DNA of 64,000 nucleotides from Blastobasis lacticolella (taxonomy: Eukaryota > Arthropoda > Insecta > Lepidoptera > Blastobasidae), in NCBI GenBank assembly GCA_905147135.1, contig LR990049.1:17067428-17131427 (forward strand). The letters run 5' to 3'. The position numbers were made by a program, and so were the translations under genes. Of the stretch, positions 1 to 64,000 are shown in pieces (position 1 is the stretch's first letter; every line of letters begins with the position of its first letter). A model generated the notes under the pieces. It had not been told where the DNA came from. It saw only the letters and a list, made by a program, of their open reading frames with translations, and searched no databases.

Positions 1-210
1 GAGCTCGCTGCGCTCGCTCTTTAGTTGGTTTAGTTTTAGATACCTAAACCAGGTCAACTTTTGAGAGCTTGCTTCGGTGTCGTGCTGGTGGTCGCAGCAA
101 TGATTTTCCTCAGTAGAAAAAACCATTGATACAGCTGTGGGTAACCGTAGCGGCCCGCCAGTCATTTATAGATCGGTTGATAAAGGTAGGGCAGCATTGC
201 TCTGGGTTTT

Positions 211-1110
211 TTTTTTATTTATACGGCAGACAAACAGGCAAGCGGGCCACCTGATGGAAAGTGGTCACCGCCGCCTATGGACATCAGCAACACCAGGGGA
301 GTCACTGATGCGTTGCCCGCCTCTGAAGAGACCTCTAATATACCTCTTGAACGATCCTATGTCATAGTCCAAAGGAAACACTGTGGCTGGGAGCTCATTC
401 CACATCCGAATCGTACGAGCGAGAAAAGTTATTTCGAACCTTCGCGTCGTGACCAACAGAGGGTCTACGTAGTGAGGATGAGTACCCAGCCCACGGCGGG
501 TGGTGCGATGGCGGAATTGCGCTGTGGGCACCAGATCGAAAAGTTCCTCGGAACACTCCCCATTGTACAGCCGATAGAACACACACATGGAGCCAAAGTC
601 CCTTCGGTTTGCCAGTGGTTCCAACTTGCGTGTTAGTATGGGATCATCGACAATTCGTACGGCGCGTCTCTGTACGGAGTCCAGAGGATTAAGCAGGTCG
701 GCAGTTTCGCCGGCCCAAAGATGGGAACAATACTCCATATGTGGCCGCACTTGTGCCTTGTACAGCAGCAGGCGCTGCCCTGGGGTGAAGTATCGCTTGG
801 ACCGGTTAAGCACTTCAAGCTTTTTCGAAGCCAGTTTGGCCTTGCCTTCCAGGTGACTCCGGAATCGCACGCTATCCGATATGTCGACACCGAGGATCCC
901 AATACTTTTTGAGATGGAAAGGGGTGTTCCTTGAAACTGCGGCACTATGTCAAAGGAATCTTTTTTGGCGGAAAATGCGCAGACCTGTGTCTTCGAGGGG
1001 TTGAATTGGACTAGGTTTAGTCTGCCCCACTGAGCAACTTGCTCCAAGGAATGTTCGATATTCGACACAAGTCTAATTCGGCTCTCCGACACCTCGAAAC
1101 GAGGGACATT
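211..1110 (-). mobile_element. 5'-truncated jockey-like LINE, C-terminal part of reverse transcriptase plus 3'UTR
   Basis: The minus strand carries an open frame of about 275 codons (stop at 265) that matches the C-terminal end of lepidopteran jockey-superfamily reverse transcriptases. Recognisable parts are the 'NPSKTQVCAFSAKK' stretch after the catalytic palm, 'LYKAQVRPHMEYCSHLW' and a final 'RRGLGTHPHYVDP' to 'MWNELPATVF' segment. The catalytic YxDD box is absent, so the copy is truncated near 1110 and cannot be autonomous. No convincing ATG opens the frame; it probably began upstream in a full-length element. A 3'UTR of about 50 bases follows, ending in an A-rich tail (T-run on the plus strand near 211-222). 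Related 3' fragments lie at 13.5, 22.9, 33.2 and 35.1 kb. No target-site duplication could be placed. Confidence 0.88.
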
Positions 1111-2972
1111 CGCTGGTGTACATCATACCATCCTAACCGTCCATTCTAGCTTCTGCATTCTTTATAGGTATTTAATGAGTAGACACCAACCCTCGAGATA
1201 CAATTCTAAGTACATAAATTTTCTAAACACCTATAAAAACCACATGGACGAAGATCATATTATAATATTTTTTCGAACTTTAATTGTGTAACTAACATGA
1301 AATTTACGTCATATACAATAAGCGTCACATCGCTAGCACAATAATAAAATGGCGAATCAGGAGACGCGTGGTCTGTCATCGCCGTAGCAACAGAACCATA
1401 CGACCTGTCCTTACGAAGTTCATTTCGTCATTGGTCTTTTCGCATGCGATTCAACCACAGATGTGATCGAGTGGATTCGAACAATTCGATTAATCGGTAA
1501 AGCGGCAGGTATTCGCATCCCTACGCTCAACGCCCCGCGCCGCGCCCGCATGAACGTTTACCGCTACGATATATATTTATTTTATTATTAGTCGCGGGCG
1601 CAGCCTCCGGGATCGCCTGGACGTAAGGTAATGGCTGACCCCGATGATGGCAGGTGGCTAGATGCACGTAAATTGGGAAGGTTTGGAAATTCACACGACA
1701 GATTAGGGGGAAGATCTCACTCGTCACTTGAGACACCACCTTGTGAGATGGCGGCCACCTTTTTTATTGAAAATAAAAAAGGTGATTATGAAGTAATATA
1801 ATATTTAGCCATAAAGTTAAGTACCATGGGTGCCGGGATTTAAAGGCGCTGAGTTGGGAATAGTTGGTTGTTTTCTCTAGATTAGGCCGTAACTCTTTGT
1901 CTTGGTCTTTAAAGTTTCTTTGTTTATTGTTAACCCATGCAACGTTATTATTGTCCCGGCAATGTTATTGAAAAACTTTCACGGTGTGTGGAACATTTGA
2001 GCTGACATATTTGTGTGTAAAGTCGCTAATATGCAGACAGGTGCCTGGTGATGACAGGAGCTGCCGCCAGTACCCTGCACGTGTCCCAGGGGCGTTGGTT
2101 AATAACAAACCATTGGCGGCTGTACTCGTTGCAAATACCTTGCTACCTCACGTCGTTCACTGAAGCATCGAATTATCGTTCTAGCTGCTCCCTCAAAATG
2201 CAAAATGCGAGTTGACATCCTTGGAGAGCGAGACTAGAGGTATTGGAAGGATCGGGTTTGATATTAAAGCCAAGTAGGTTGTAGGTAGATAGCTTCAAAT
2301 TTGATAGTTTAGTGTTACCTTTAGATAGTGATGTTAGTTTAGTGTTACCTTTAATGTGTGTGAACAATAATCTCTAAAATTCTAAATTTAGATCTACAGC
2401 TATCTCGTTCCTCAGGCATCGCTATCCAACAAGGCAACGCAGCTAGCTTTCTGGGCACCATTCCGGGGGGCAGCGGTGTGGACGACTTTATTTATTTATA
2501 GCGTGTATTTTATATGTAATAGTGACTTGTGCATAATTTAATATTTTACATGTAGATAAATACTAACTATAGACAATACCTAGTAGGCATAGAGAAACAA
2601 ATACTACTTATACAAGTATATATTTTTAATATTTTATGTGTACCTTAATAAATAATTTAGTAGGTACTTAAAATGAAGTGTAGCGTTTTCCTCCTCGCGA
2701 GAACTGCAATACAAATAGGTATAGGATCTGACTCAGCGGTCTGACGCATACTCTCTTCAACTTGTACGTTGTCTATACTTAACATAATCGTCGGATGTTA
2801 GTAAATAGTCGGCATTACGTTGGAAGTGCTTTCCTTCCTAGTGGTAGGAAACCACAGTCAATCAATCACAGTCAGCTCGTCTTTCGTGTAATCTATTTAA
2901 CATTCTTCAAGTAAAATAGGAGACGCCTTTTTGCAAGAACCCTTGCCTAACTATCTTATAACTTAAAATAGA
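1111..2972. other. Intergenic stretch without recognised gene
   Basis: I see no coding region, RNA gene or identified repeat here. Open frames are short, lack family motifs and are interrupted by AT-rich sequence. A moderately GC-rich patch lies near 1500-1640 and another near 2040-2100. Confidence 0.5.
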
Positions 2973-3476
2973 ATAATCATCTCTGGTCAATATCCCGGTT
3001 GTGCTCTCGAGCGCGAGGAGAGAGATCCGCCTTGACCAGGCTTTGGCAGATCAGTAGCCGTATTCACAATGGCTCGGAAATCAGACTCGGATACGGAATC
3101 GACAAAGGACCCCGCAAAAGTTCTTAGGAAACAGTGGTTTCAGTTAATTTTGATGAGATTTTCATATGGTATAGAGAGTAGAGTTTCCGTGGAATCTATC
3201 GGGATTCTGAATGGCAGTTTTCGAATCGATCGACACGGATTCGCCGCTCACGGATTTCGTGTCGAATCGTTCGGAAACGGTTTCGAATCATTGTGAATAC
3301 GGCTACAGGTAAGCATTACAGTAGAGCGACTGCCATCTGACCTCCGTGACCATGTTAACAGGGAAGCCTGACTAGTCATTTTCCATCACATTCAGTCATC
3401 TGAAAGTGCAGATTTCATCACAATGTTTTCCGTCACCGCAAGAGCATTGGTAAGTGTTCAACTAAGGCACCTAGTT
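2973..3476 (-). repeat. SINE of the 'GTCGGTGGCCGAG' family, interrupted
   Basis: The body matches, in reverse orientation, the copy at 45102-45438: the 'cccggtt' tail part, 'gccttgacca', 'ggcagatcag', 'gactgccatctgacctccgtg' in shortened form, and the 'cctcaccgtaagagca'-like head side. The tRNA-like head itself is missing. The copy is split at 3054/3309 by a small inverted-repeat transposon. Without that insert the two halves join in the order seen in uninterrupted copies at 40440-40677 and 46404-46620. Confidence 0.8.
3055..3305. mobile_element. MITE with 17-bp terminal inverted repeats and CAG target duplication, nested in a SINE
   Basis: The 251-base element begins TAGCCGTATTCACAATG and ends with its exact reverse complement, CATTGTGAATACGGCTA. 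It is flanked by CAG at 3052-3054 and CAG at 3306-3308, a 3-bp target-site duplication. The interior is rich in imperfect palindromic blocks built on 'cggattc/gaatcg'. It interrupts a SINE at a point continuous in other copies, so the boundaries are well supported. It has a small open frame with no recognisable domain. A 3-bp duplication occurs in Harbinger- or CACTA-like families, but CAG is not a typical Harbinger target, so the superfamily stays open. Confidence 0.82.
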
Positions 3477-6400
3477 ACTAGACCTAACTTAACCAATAAC
3501 CTAGGTATATTATTTGCGCGCTTAGAGGAAGAATGTACATGTTTCCCAGTTGGCTCGTGTTTACGTTGCGCTCTTATTTCGGAGCCATCAACCCCAGCAG
3601 GCGTCATTGGTCCCCTTAACTCCTATGACAGCACAACCTCGACCGCTCCAGCGGGGGGAATCTGAACTAGTACACTCACATACGTCGTTCGAGTCCTTCA
3701 GCGAAAATAGCGCCGCCGATGTTGGTAAGAGCAAATTGTAGGTGCAACGACTCGGGCCAACGCAGGTCCCAGTGGGAATGAACAATAAATAATAAACGCA
3801 TTGTTTGAGGTGGCGGCCGTTGGTCCCGCCACGCGTTGGTGAGCCGCGTGAGAGCGCATGCGCGTTTTACGACTCGCGCTGAGCCGTCACCCACGGCCCG
3901 GCGCGGCGGCGGACCCGCAGCCCTACCGCGGAAATTCTTACGCATTACATTTCTAACTTCTAACACTGTATAGAACCTTTTATAATACAATCGCTGAGCA
4001 ATTTTTGTATTGCCGACGTATGCTGTTTGCATCTAGTAACAGGCTTGAGGGTAAGGCCTGTGTTTATTGTTACAAGGATCACGGACTGTGACTGTCGATA
4101 AGAAGTACTAAATGTATACGCCCTGCCGCTAAAATTCGTAACACCGTCATTTATAGGTCTAATACTGTGCAGGTGCTGTTTATACGTATTACGAAGGCAG
4201 GCATTTTCATTTCCAATGGGCATGGCATCTGTTGCCATGTAACAGACTTTTAGCACGGGTGTTTCACAGAACTATGGCAGCCTCTATCGAAACTCAACAA
4301 TGCAAGCATTCTTACTTGGAGAAATATTATAAGGCAGTGGTACCCACCCAAACTGAGTCCTCAGACTTGATAGAGTACTGCCACCGGCTTGGAGCCACGT
4401 TTGAAAATATAGGAGGGTAATAAATAAGCTGAGTGGTCGACTGGACCCGCAAAAGTGGGACCAGCTGAATCCCGAGTCCCAACGCCTGTGATAAAGTTAG
4501 TTTCTGTCAACGATAAGTGATCTTAACGTTAGGATGATGATGATCTTAGCAGTTAATCCCGGCATCCAGCAGGCTCTTCTCACTAGACCCTTTCAATTCG
4601 ATAAAAAATTGGGGTGTTTAAGCTTTTTACGTGTGTTTTAGCCATCTGATCCGCACAACCTATTAAGGAAAAGTCGATTCGCCAGAGCCCTTCCGTCTGC
4701 TAATACTATAGGTACCTATATATTGTGTAGGACTACAAGCAAGTAAAGTTGGCTTTGGTGGACCCAAAGAATGCTGTTAGGGCCCCACAGTCCCCTCCCC
4801 AATATTTTTAAGTTGTACTGTTGAATTACAACTAAGTATCTAGGATTACAATTTCCCACATTTTTGACCAAACCCTCAATACTACCTACCTTATATTTAG
4901 AATCGACCGAGAAAATTAACTGCATTCTAGCAGTCTCCTCTTCACTTCTCTGCCAATCGCTTTTCGGAACCATCAGTCGGCGCCGGTTACTTGAATCGAA
5001 AACCGTATAGGACCATAAAGCACTTTATCGTATTTAGCCTTGTACGGAAGCCGTACATGGAGTTGTACGGAAGGCAGCACAAGTACCAGTGCCCCTTATA
5101 TTAAATGTCATAAGGGCGAAAATATGCCGACGTATCTCCCTAAACACGAAAAACGCTCGCTACACCGCTAACCGGCTGTAATAAACAATTGACTAACTCT
5201 AACCACTCCATATTGACCAGGAAGTCATTTTAGTCCCGTACGCCATAAAGCCAAGTCGTTAAATTAACCTTGGGTTAAAACGTACCTACCACCTTATGTC
5301 CAGTTAATCGTTAAGCGTGATTCAAGTAATAAAGTTAAACTAGACACTCGGGCTTTTACTTCGGAAAACAGTCGTACCAAGCTCTCAACAATGGTTACAG
5401 GCTCAAAACTTTTCTAAATAGGACATCGTAGTAGTAATAGTAGAATTATTCCGACCCATAATTTTTGAGATATATTTACAGGTACTCTGTGTTATAAAAG
5501 TAAAGGATTTTAGGAACTTTTGAAAATTATTTTGCGGTTTTTTCCACGTAGGCACCTAGGTTTACGAATGTGTAACCTTAAGATTTGCATAATGATTAAC
5601 TTATTTTTCGAGACCGTTTTAATACTTTTCGTGAAAGTACAATATATGTACCTATACAAAGAATGAACTGCATGTACAATTCAACAAAAACATTTCGAAG
5701 GACTTTTTATATACTAAGGTGGCAAGCAAGCTTACGACACGCCTGATGGGCAGTTTTGCTGTTGGTAACCAGTTACTATGAACGATTGCAATACCAAGAT
5801 GAGTAGCTCGCCCCGTAAAAACCTTTTCATACCCTTTCTGAAAAACTCTATGTTATAGCTAGGTACTCACTTGAAAAACTTCATCAGGGATTCCACACTC
5901 AATGCGTGCGGTGAAGTAAGTTAATCTGAGGATGAACCATATGTCGATGGCAAGAGGTGCGATTATAAATGTGGCCGTCAAAGAATGCTTCGTAACAGTT
6001 ACCGTTATAAACGCATCAGAATACGTAAAGGGAAACAAATTCTTTCTGCTGGCTCAAGGGGTCCATGACAGTTCTCAGCTTGGTATCGTCGACATTCTCA
6101 CACCGCGTTTTTGTACTACATCAACAGGACCAATCTTGTATAAAAGTGCTCCCGCCCTTAAATGAAACCAAATGGAGCAATACTCCTAATGGGCCAAACT
6201 TTTTGGGTTCGATGTGTGAAGTATCGCCTCGATATGTGCATTACATTTTTTAGATGCACGCTTGACCTTGTCTTCTAATAGTATCCGAAATCTAACATCA
6301 CTACACCAAGGAAAGAAGTGCTCTTCGAGATGTTAAGTGGCAGGAACCATTGAGCCACAACAAATATATATTTTTGCGGTGAACTCGCATACTTCGTTGT

Positions 6401-8297
6401 CGTCGTGTGGGGTTAAGGTTTAGTCCTCCCCAATGGTACTCTAGTTCGATCCAAAACACAAATAATTCGCGACTTTCCTTGACTACAAACTGAGGCATTG
6501 GCACTAGCCGTATAAAAGGTATGTCACAGGAGGAACAGAGTTGGAGGCAACGCCGAGCCTTGCAGGACACCGGCGTTAATATTCAAGTTATGAACAATTT
6601 TTTCACAATCGCTCGGGAAACCCGTATCCAGCCAGCCAGCCAGATCCTATCAAACGCCTTCCCTACAGCTAGGACAATGGACAGTGCCTCTGCTTGACTC
6701 TGATAGTCGAAGGCTAAAGAAAGCCCATAGGTTCTGGATACCTCCACTATCTTCACAAGATCACCGTCGACAGGCGAGTGAGCGAGTCGCTCAAGAGAAG
6801 CTGTGTGTTTGTAACGCTCCACCACCTTAAAGAGAATGGAATGGAAATGGATAGGCATGTAATTCGATGGGTCTGATCTCTCGCCCTTTTAAGCGGAACT
6901 ACAAAATATTATTTTTATTTTATTTATGGCCGCGAAATCGTCCGCGTATAATTCGATTACTACTTTCCGGACCTGTTCCAACTTCGGAACTACATTTAAT
7001 TTCGGGAAAAACTATATACCCTATGTTACCCGTTGATAATGTAGTTTTCTGTGTGAAAGAATTTAATAAATTGGATAAGTAGTTTTTGTGTTTATCCATT
7101 ACAAACGAACAAATCTTTTCTCTTCATAATTTTAGTATAGATTGAAGTAGATTGATTATCTTTAAGTATTATATTTCGGGTTTAACACAGCTTAAACCAA
7201 ACATCTCACACCAAGTCTGCCAAGCTGCAAAAAATACAAGGCGTCATCTTCAAAAATTCCAATTGGATGTGTAGGTAGGAATGGGGTTAACCTGTGACGT
7301 ACATTAGTTCCGATGACCACCAACTAACTTCATCATCAGACCAGCTCCATGATACCATATTAATGTATTGACATCCAAGTTACATAGGTAGGTAAACCAA
7401 ATTACGCCGGGAAGTGGATCAAATTAGGCTGACAAGATGTGTTAGTTGTGTGTGACAAGTGAATATAATTAAAGCTTGTAAAAAAATTGTAAATATGGTT
7501 GACTCTGTCTACGCGCGTTGAGTCCAGATTTTTATATTAAACTACAGTGCAACCAACTTCTGTTCAGTAGGTAGGCAAAATCAGAACTACTGACTGATGC
7601 CTTATTAAATGTTACTCTACTAGACTCTACGGACACACAGTAGGTAGGTATGTAGAAATTTTAAAATAATATACTGATGGTGCATTTTTCACAAAAAAGA
7701 AAATGGTACTTTTTAGCACATTTTTGCGGGCTAGTAACCATAACCTCCAGTAAGATTGTGTAAGATGAAGGAGGCTATGGCTAGAACCAGTGCATTTCAT
7801 TTAATCATATCTCGCCAAGGTATTGCCATCTGGCGGTTGTGCGCCAAACTACATGTAGCTTTAAGGTGCACAGCGCCATCTATGTATACTTCGTAAACCC
7901 TGAAGTCATTTTAGTTCTAATCATTAACGTAACCATATGTTTCAAATGGCGCTAACAGCGCATAATATAATATATTGCCACAATATAAAAATCTACCATC
8001 TTAGAGGTATTGATTTTCATCTAAGCGATTATTATTATTATTATTTATTCATACTTTTGTACAACATTACAGCTTAAAACTAATGCGTTGCACAAATTAA
8101 GTCAATCCCGGCTTCTGCCAGGGCCAGATATTTGAGATTAATAGAATTTTACATCTAAATACATCATAAAAATGTCTTAATTAGAGTTCGAAAAATAAAA
8201 AGGAATCGTATTAATAAGCCTGTCTGTCAGTCTGTCACAGGCTGTCTGTATCTATAGAACTGTAACAGCCAGGTACTTGAAATTTTCACAGATTGAT
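3477..8297. other. Intergenic stretch, mostly unassigned
   Basis: No gene could be supported. Minor items: a GC-rich patch at about 3840-3930 containing the palindrome GCGCATGCGC (3854-3863); a possible LINE 3'-end fragment near 5705-5765 ('cctgatgggcag'); and low-complexity ATT repeats at about 8028-8050 followed by a sequence resembling a LINE tail. The rest is AT-rich without clear motifs. Confidence 0.45.
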
Positions 8298-8680
8298 AAC
8301 CGATTGCACGAAACTTTAGGCGATGCTTAAGTTGATTTAAAATATTCCTAACAAGAAAATTAAGCATTATTAATTGCAAATAAAGCATTGCACCAACACC
8401 AACTTAATGTGAAAACTAAACTCGCTTAGTCACTCTTAACATGACATCAAATGCTCAGGAATCTCTTAAGGCGCCCACTTAAGCATCGCCTATGTTTAGA
8501 ACTTACATTTATTTACACTTTTTTAGGAATCAAAAAACTCGGTGTAATAAAGTTAAAGTGACTCAGTGAGTTTAGATTTCGCCTAATGGTAGTTAAGATG
8601 GTGCAATGCTTTTTCTTGTTGGGACTATCTTAAATCATTTAGGCGTCAAGTTAAGTTGCCCAAGTTTAGTGCAATCGGCC
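8298..8680. mobile_element. Inverted-repeat element (MITE), CCGATTGCAC termini
   Basis: Left arm from about 8298 and right arm ending about 8680 are inverted copies over roughly 130 bases. Shared landmarks are CCGATTGCAC/GTGCAATCGG at the tips, 'ctaacaagaaa', 'gcattgcacca' and 'ctaaactc'. The arms are diverged, so the element is not young, and no clear target duplication is visible. A shorter relative lies at 12593-12747. There is no coding capacity, so it would be non-autonomous. Confidence 0.75.
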
Positions 8681-10159
8681 ATATAGGCCGTAGCACGTAA
8701 ATCGACCGGTAAACGTTAATACGCTGACGTCAAAAATAAGGTGCCGCGGGGCGCGAGGCGGCTGTAGCTGTTTGGTGTAGATTGGTGTGCGACTGTAGCC
8801 ATGCGCAGGAAATCATATATTTCTGCAGCGATATTAATGACAGAGAAGCAAATCGTGATCAGCATTTTTTTTAATTTTGATTAGCTGTGAAATCAATTTT
8901 GATTTTGTAATTATTTTAATTTTATTTTACGCAAGATTTGTCATTTTACAAACGCGCGCCAGTTTTTTTAAATGCTACTCCGATCTAACTAAATCAACCG
9001 AAACTTACTAATAGAAAATATCGTGCACATAGTATAGCAACACCTAAATGTCAATTTGACAATAACTACAGATACCGAAGGCTGTCAATGCTGCCTGTCA
9101 TTGTCAGACAGCCCGTCAGTGTCAAATCGCGATTTTGCCGAGTAGCTGTGCGAAGCGAAACGGCGAAGTAATAATCGTTTTTGTCCGATTATTTCAAAAC
9201 ATAGGACGCTTCAATCCGTAATTTCGAAAATTAAAGAAATACTGTTCTATTTAGTACATCTTATATCGCGTAATAATGCTAATTTATTATCTTTTTGTCA
9301 TGTTGTATGTGAAATGGTAATTCGTAAAATCTTTGTCGACTATCGAGTCGAACTCACTGACGCGACTTCTGTGTGAAATGTGAACTGGTGTAACGGAAAC
9401 TGAGGATCTTTGAGCCCTTTGTAAGTATAAATAACCCAGTAATCATATTTGTGTGCCATGGGAATTACAGTAGGTAATATACCGTAATAAAAAAAATCGA
9501 ATGGAGCCACGGAGACAGGTAATTTACTGCTTGACTGAGCTGTTTATAAGAATGTTTTGTTGTGTTGTGGTCCACTTTTTCATGCGTCGTAAATAAACCA
9601 ATACTTTTGTGTTATCTCTAACTATTGCTTTTATCTATAATACCTACTTACATGGTCTCAGTGTGTATCAATCAAATTTTTATCAGTGGTCAAGTATGAG
9701 AAGCTAGACTATTGACTTATCTATGAAATTGAATTGCTTAATTCGAAATAAAATCCTTGTACTTACATAGTATAACTTAAAGTCACTTTTGTCTCTCTGT
9801 ACCTCTGCTAACTCCTAAACATTGTAACATATTTTGATACAGTTTTCATTAACATTTAAAGTATTTTTTCTGGAAGATTTAAATATACTTATAATACATG
9901 CATATTTACCCCAGAACAGAGATACCCCAAGAACACCTGTGTGAAACTGGAGCTGGTCATTAGTACTATATAAACCAAAGATCATTGTAAAAACACCCTT
10001 CTTTGCTACTTATATCAAATGACAATAGGTTTTAGCAGCAATAGGCCAGCTTCAAATGTAATAGAGTTCCTACTACCTCTTAAATCAGAAGTGAATACAG
10101 TATACATTTTAAGAGCTAATTACTAACATCAAACAATAAAAATCATATTTATCTTACAG
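8681..10159 (+). promoter_or_regulatory. Candidate promoter and 5'UTR zone of the kinesin gene (inferred)
   Basis: This sequence lies between the last clear upstream repeat and the first coding exon. A possible non-coding first exon could end at 9420, where a perfect GTAAGT donor follows 'gagcccttt'. A second possible donor (cag|gtaatt) is at 9518/9519. Either could splice to the acceptor 'atcttacag' at 10159. No TATA box or initiator stands out. This is inference from splice-like motifs and position; cap-site or cDNA data would decide it. Confidence 0.3.
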
Positions 10160-10175
10160 GTGGATACATGCAGCC

Positions 10176-63884
<53,709 letters not shown>

Positions 63885-64000
63885 GTTGGTGGTTTCATAT
63901 ATGACTCATACATGCCCCACATTTACCTAGAACACGTATATCTAGCAAATATGAGAGAAATAAAAAAATAAAGTGCATGATGACGTCACGATTTGTAGTG

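Noticed and set aside
4232..4420. 62-codon frame (4232-4420)
   Set aside because: No recognised domain, no splice or start context; could not be supported.
9501..9518. Alternative first coding exon starting ATGGAGCCACGG
   Set aside because: Spliced to exon 1 it meets a TAA within eight codons of the junction, so at most it is a short upstream frame.

Overview
The window looks like lepidopteran (moth or butterfly) nuclear DNA. It is AT-rich, intron-rich and full of short interspersed repeats: a tRNA-Gly-headed SINE, a SINE with a 'GTCGGTGGCCGAGTGG' head, jockey-like and RTE-like LINE 3' ends, and many small inverted-repeat elements. The one protein-coding gene found is an insect KIF21-type (kinesin-4 family) motor, orthologous as far as I can judge to vertebrate KIF21A/KIF21B and Drosophila Klp31E. 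The taxon and orthology calls come from recalled family knowledge; no search was run.

Layout. 1-10159 is upstream of the first coding exon: a 5'-truncated jockey-like LINE on the minus strand (211-1110), a SINE split by a small transposon (2973-3476), an inverted-repeat element (8298-8680) and a possible promoter/5'UTR zone (about 8690-9420). 10160-63884 holds sixteen exons of the kinesin on the plus strand. Every junction is GT-AG and phases agree throughout, giving 2811 coding bases (937 codons) with no stop. The gene runs off the right edge before its expected WD40 tail.

Exon 1 gives only the first 12-13 residues. It is followed by an 18.5-kb intron, a 229-base exon, and a 21.9-kb intron that splits the P-loop. 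From 50.8 kb on, exons are closely spaced: motor core (exons 2-6), neck/stalk coiled coil (exons 6-8), acidic serine-rich linker (exon 9), long coiled coils (exons 10-14), and the segment matching the KIF21 regulatory coiled coil (exons 15-16). The two giant introns are mostly transposon debris, with several nested insertions that can be ordered in time from intact target-site duplications.

The most unusual structure is inside the gene. Exon 3 (P-loop exon) and exon 11 (coiled-coil exon) are each followed by serial partial tandem copies of themselves lying in the next intron. Copies carry flanking intron sequence and often a still-good splice donor. Some have acquired stops; one exon-3 copy and one exon-11 copy remain open in a compatible phase. 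I saw no CRISPR array, functional tRNA or rRNA gene, or second host protein gene.
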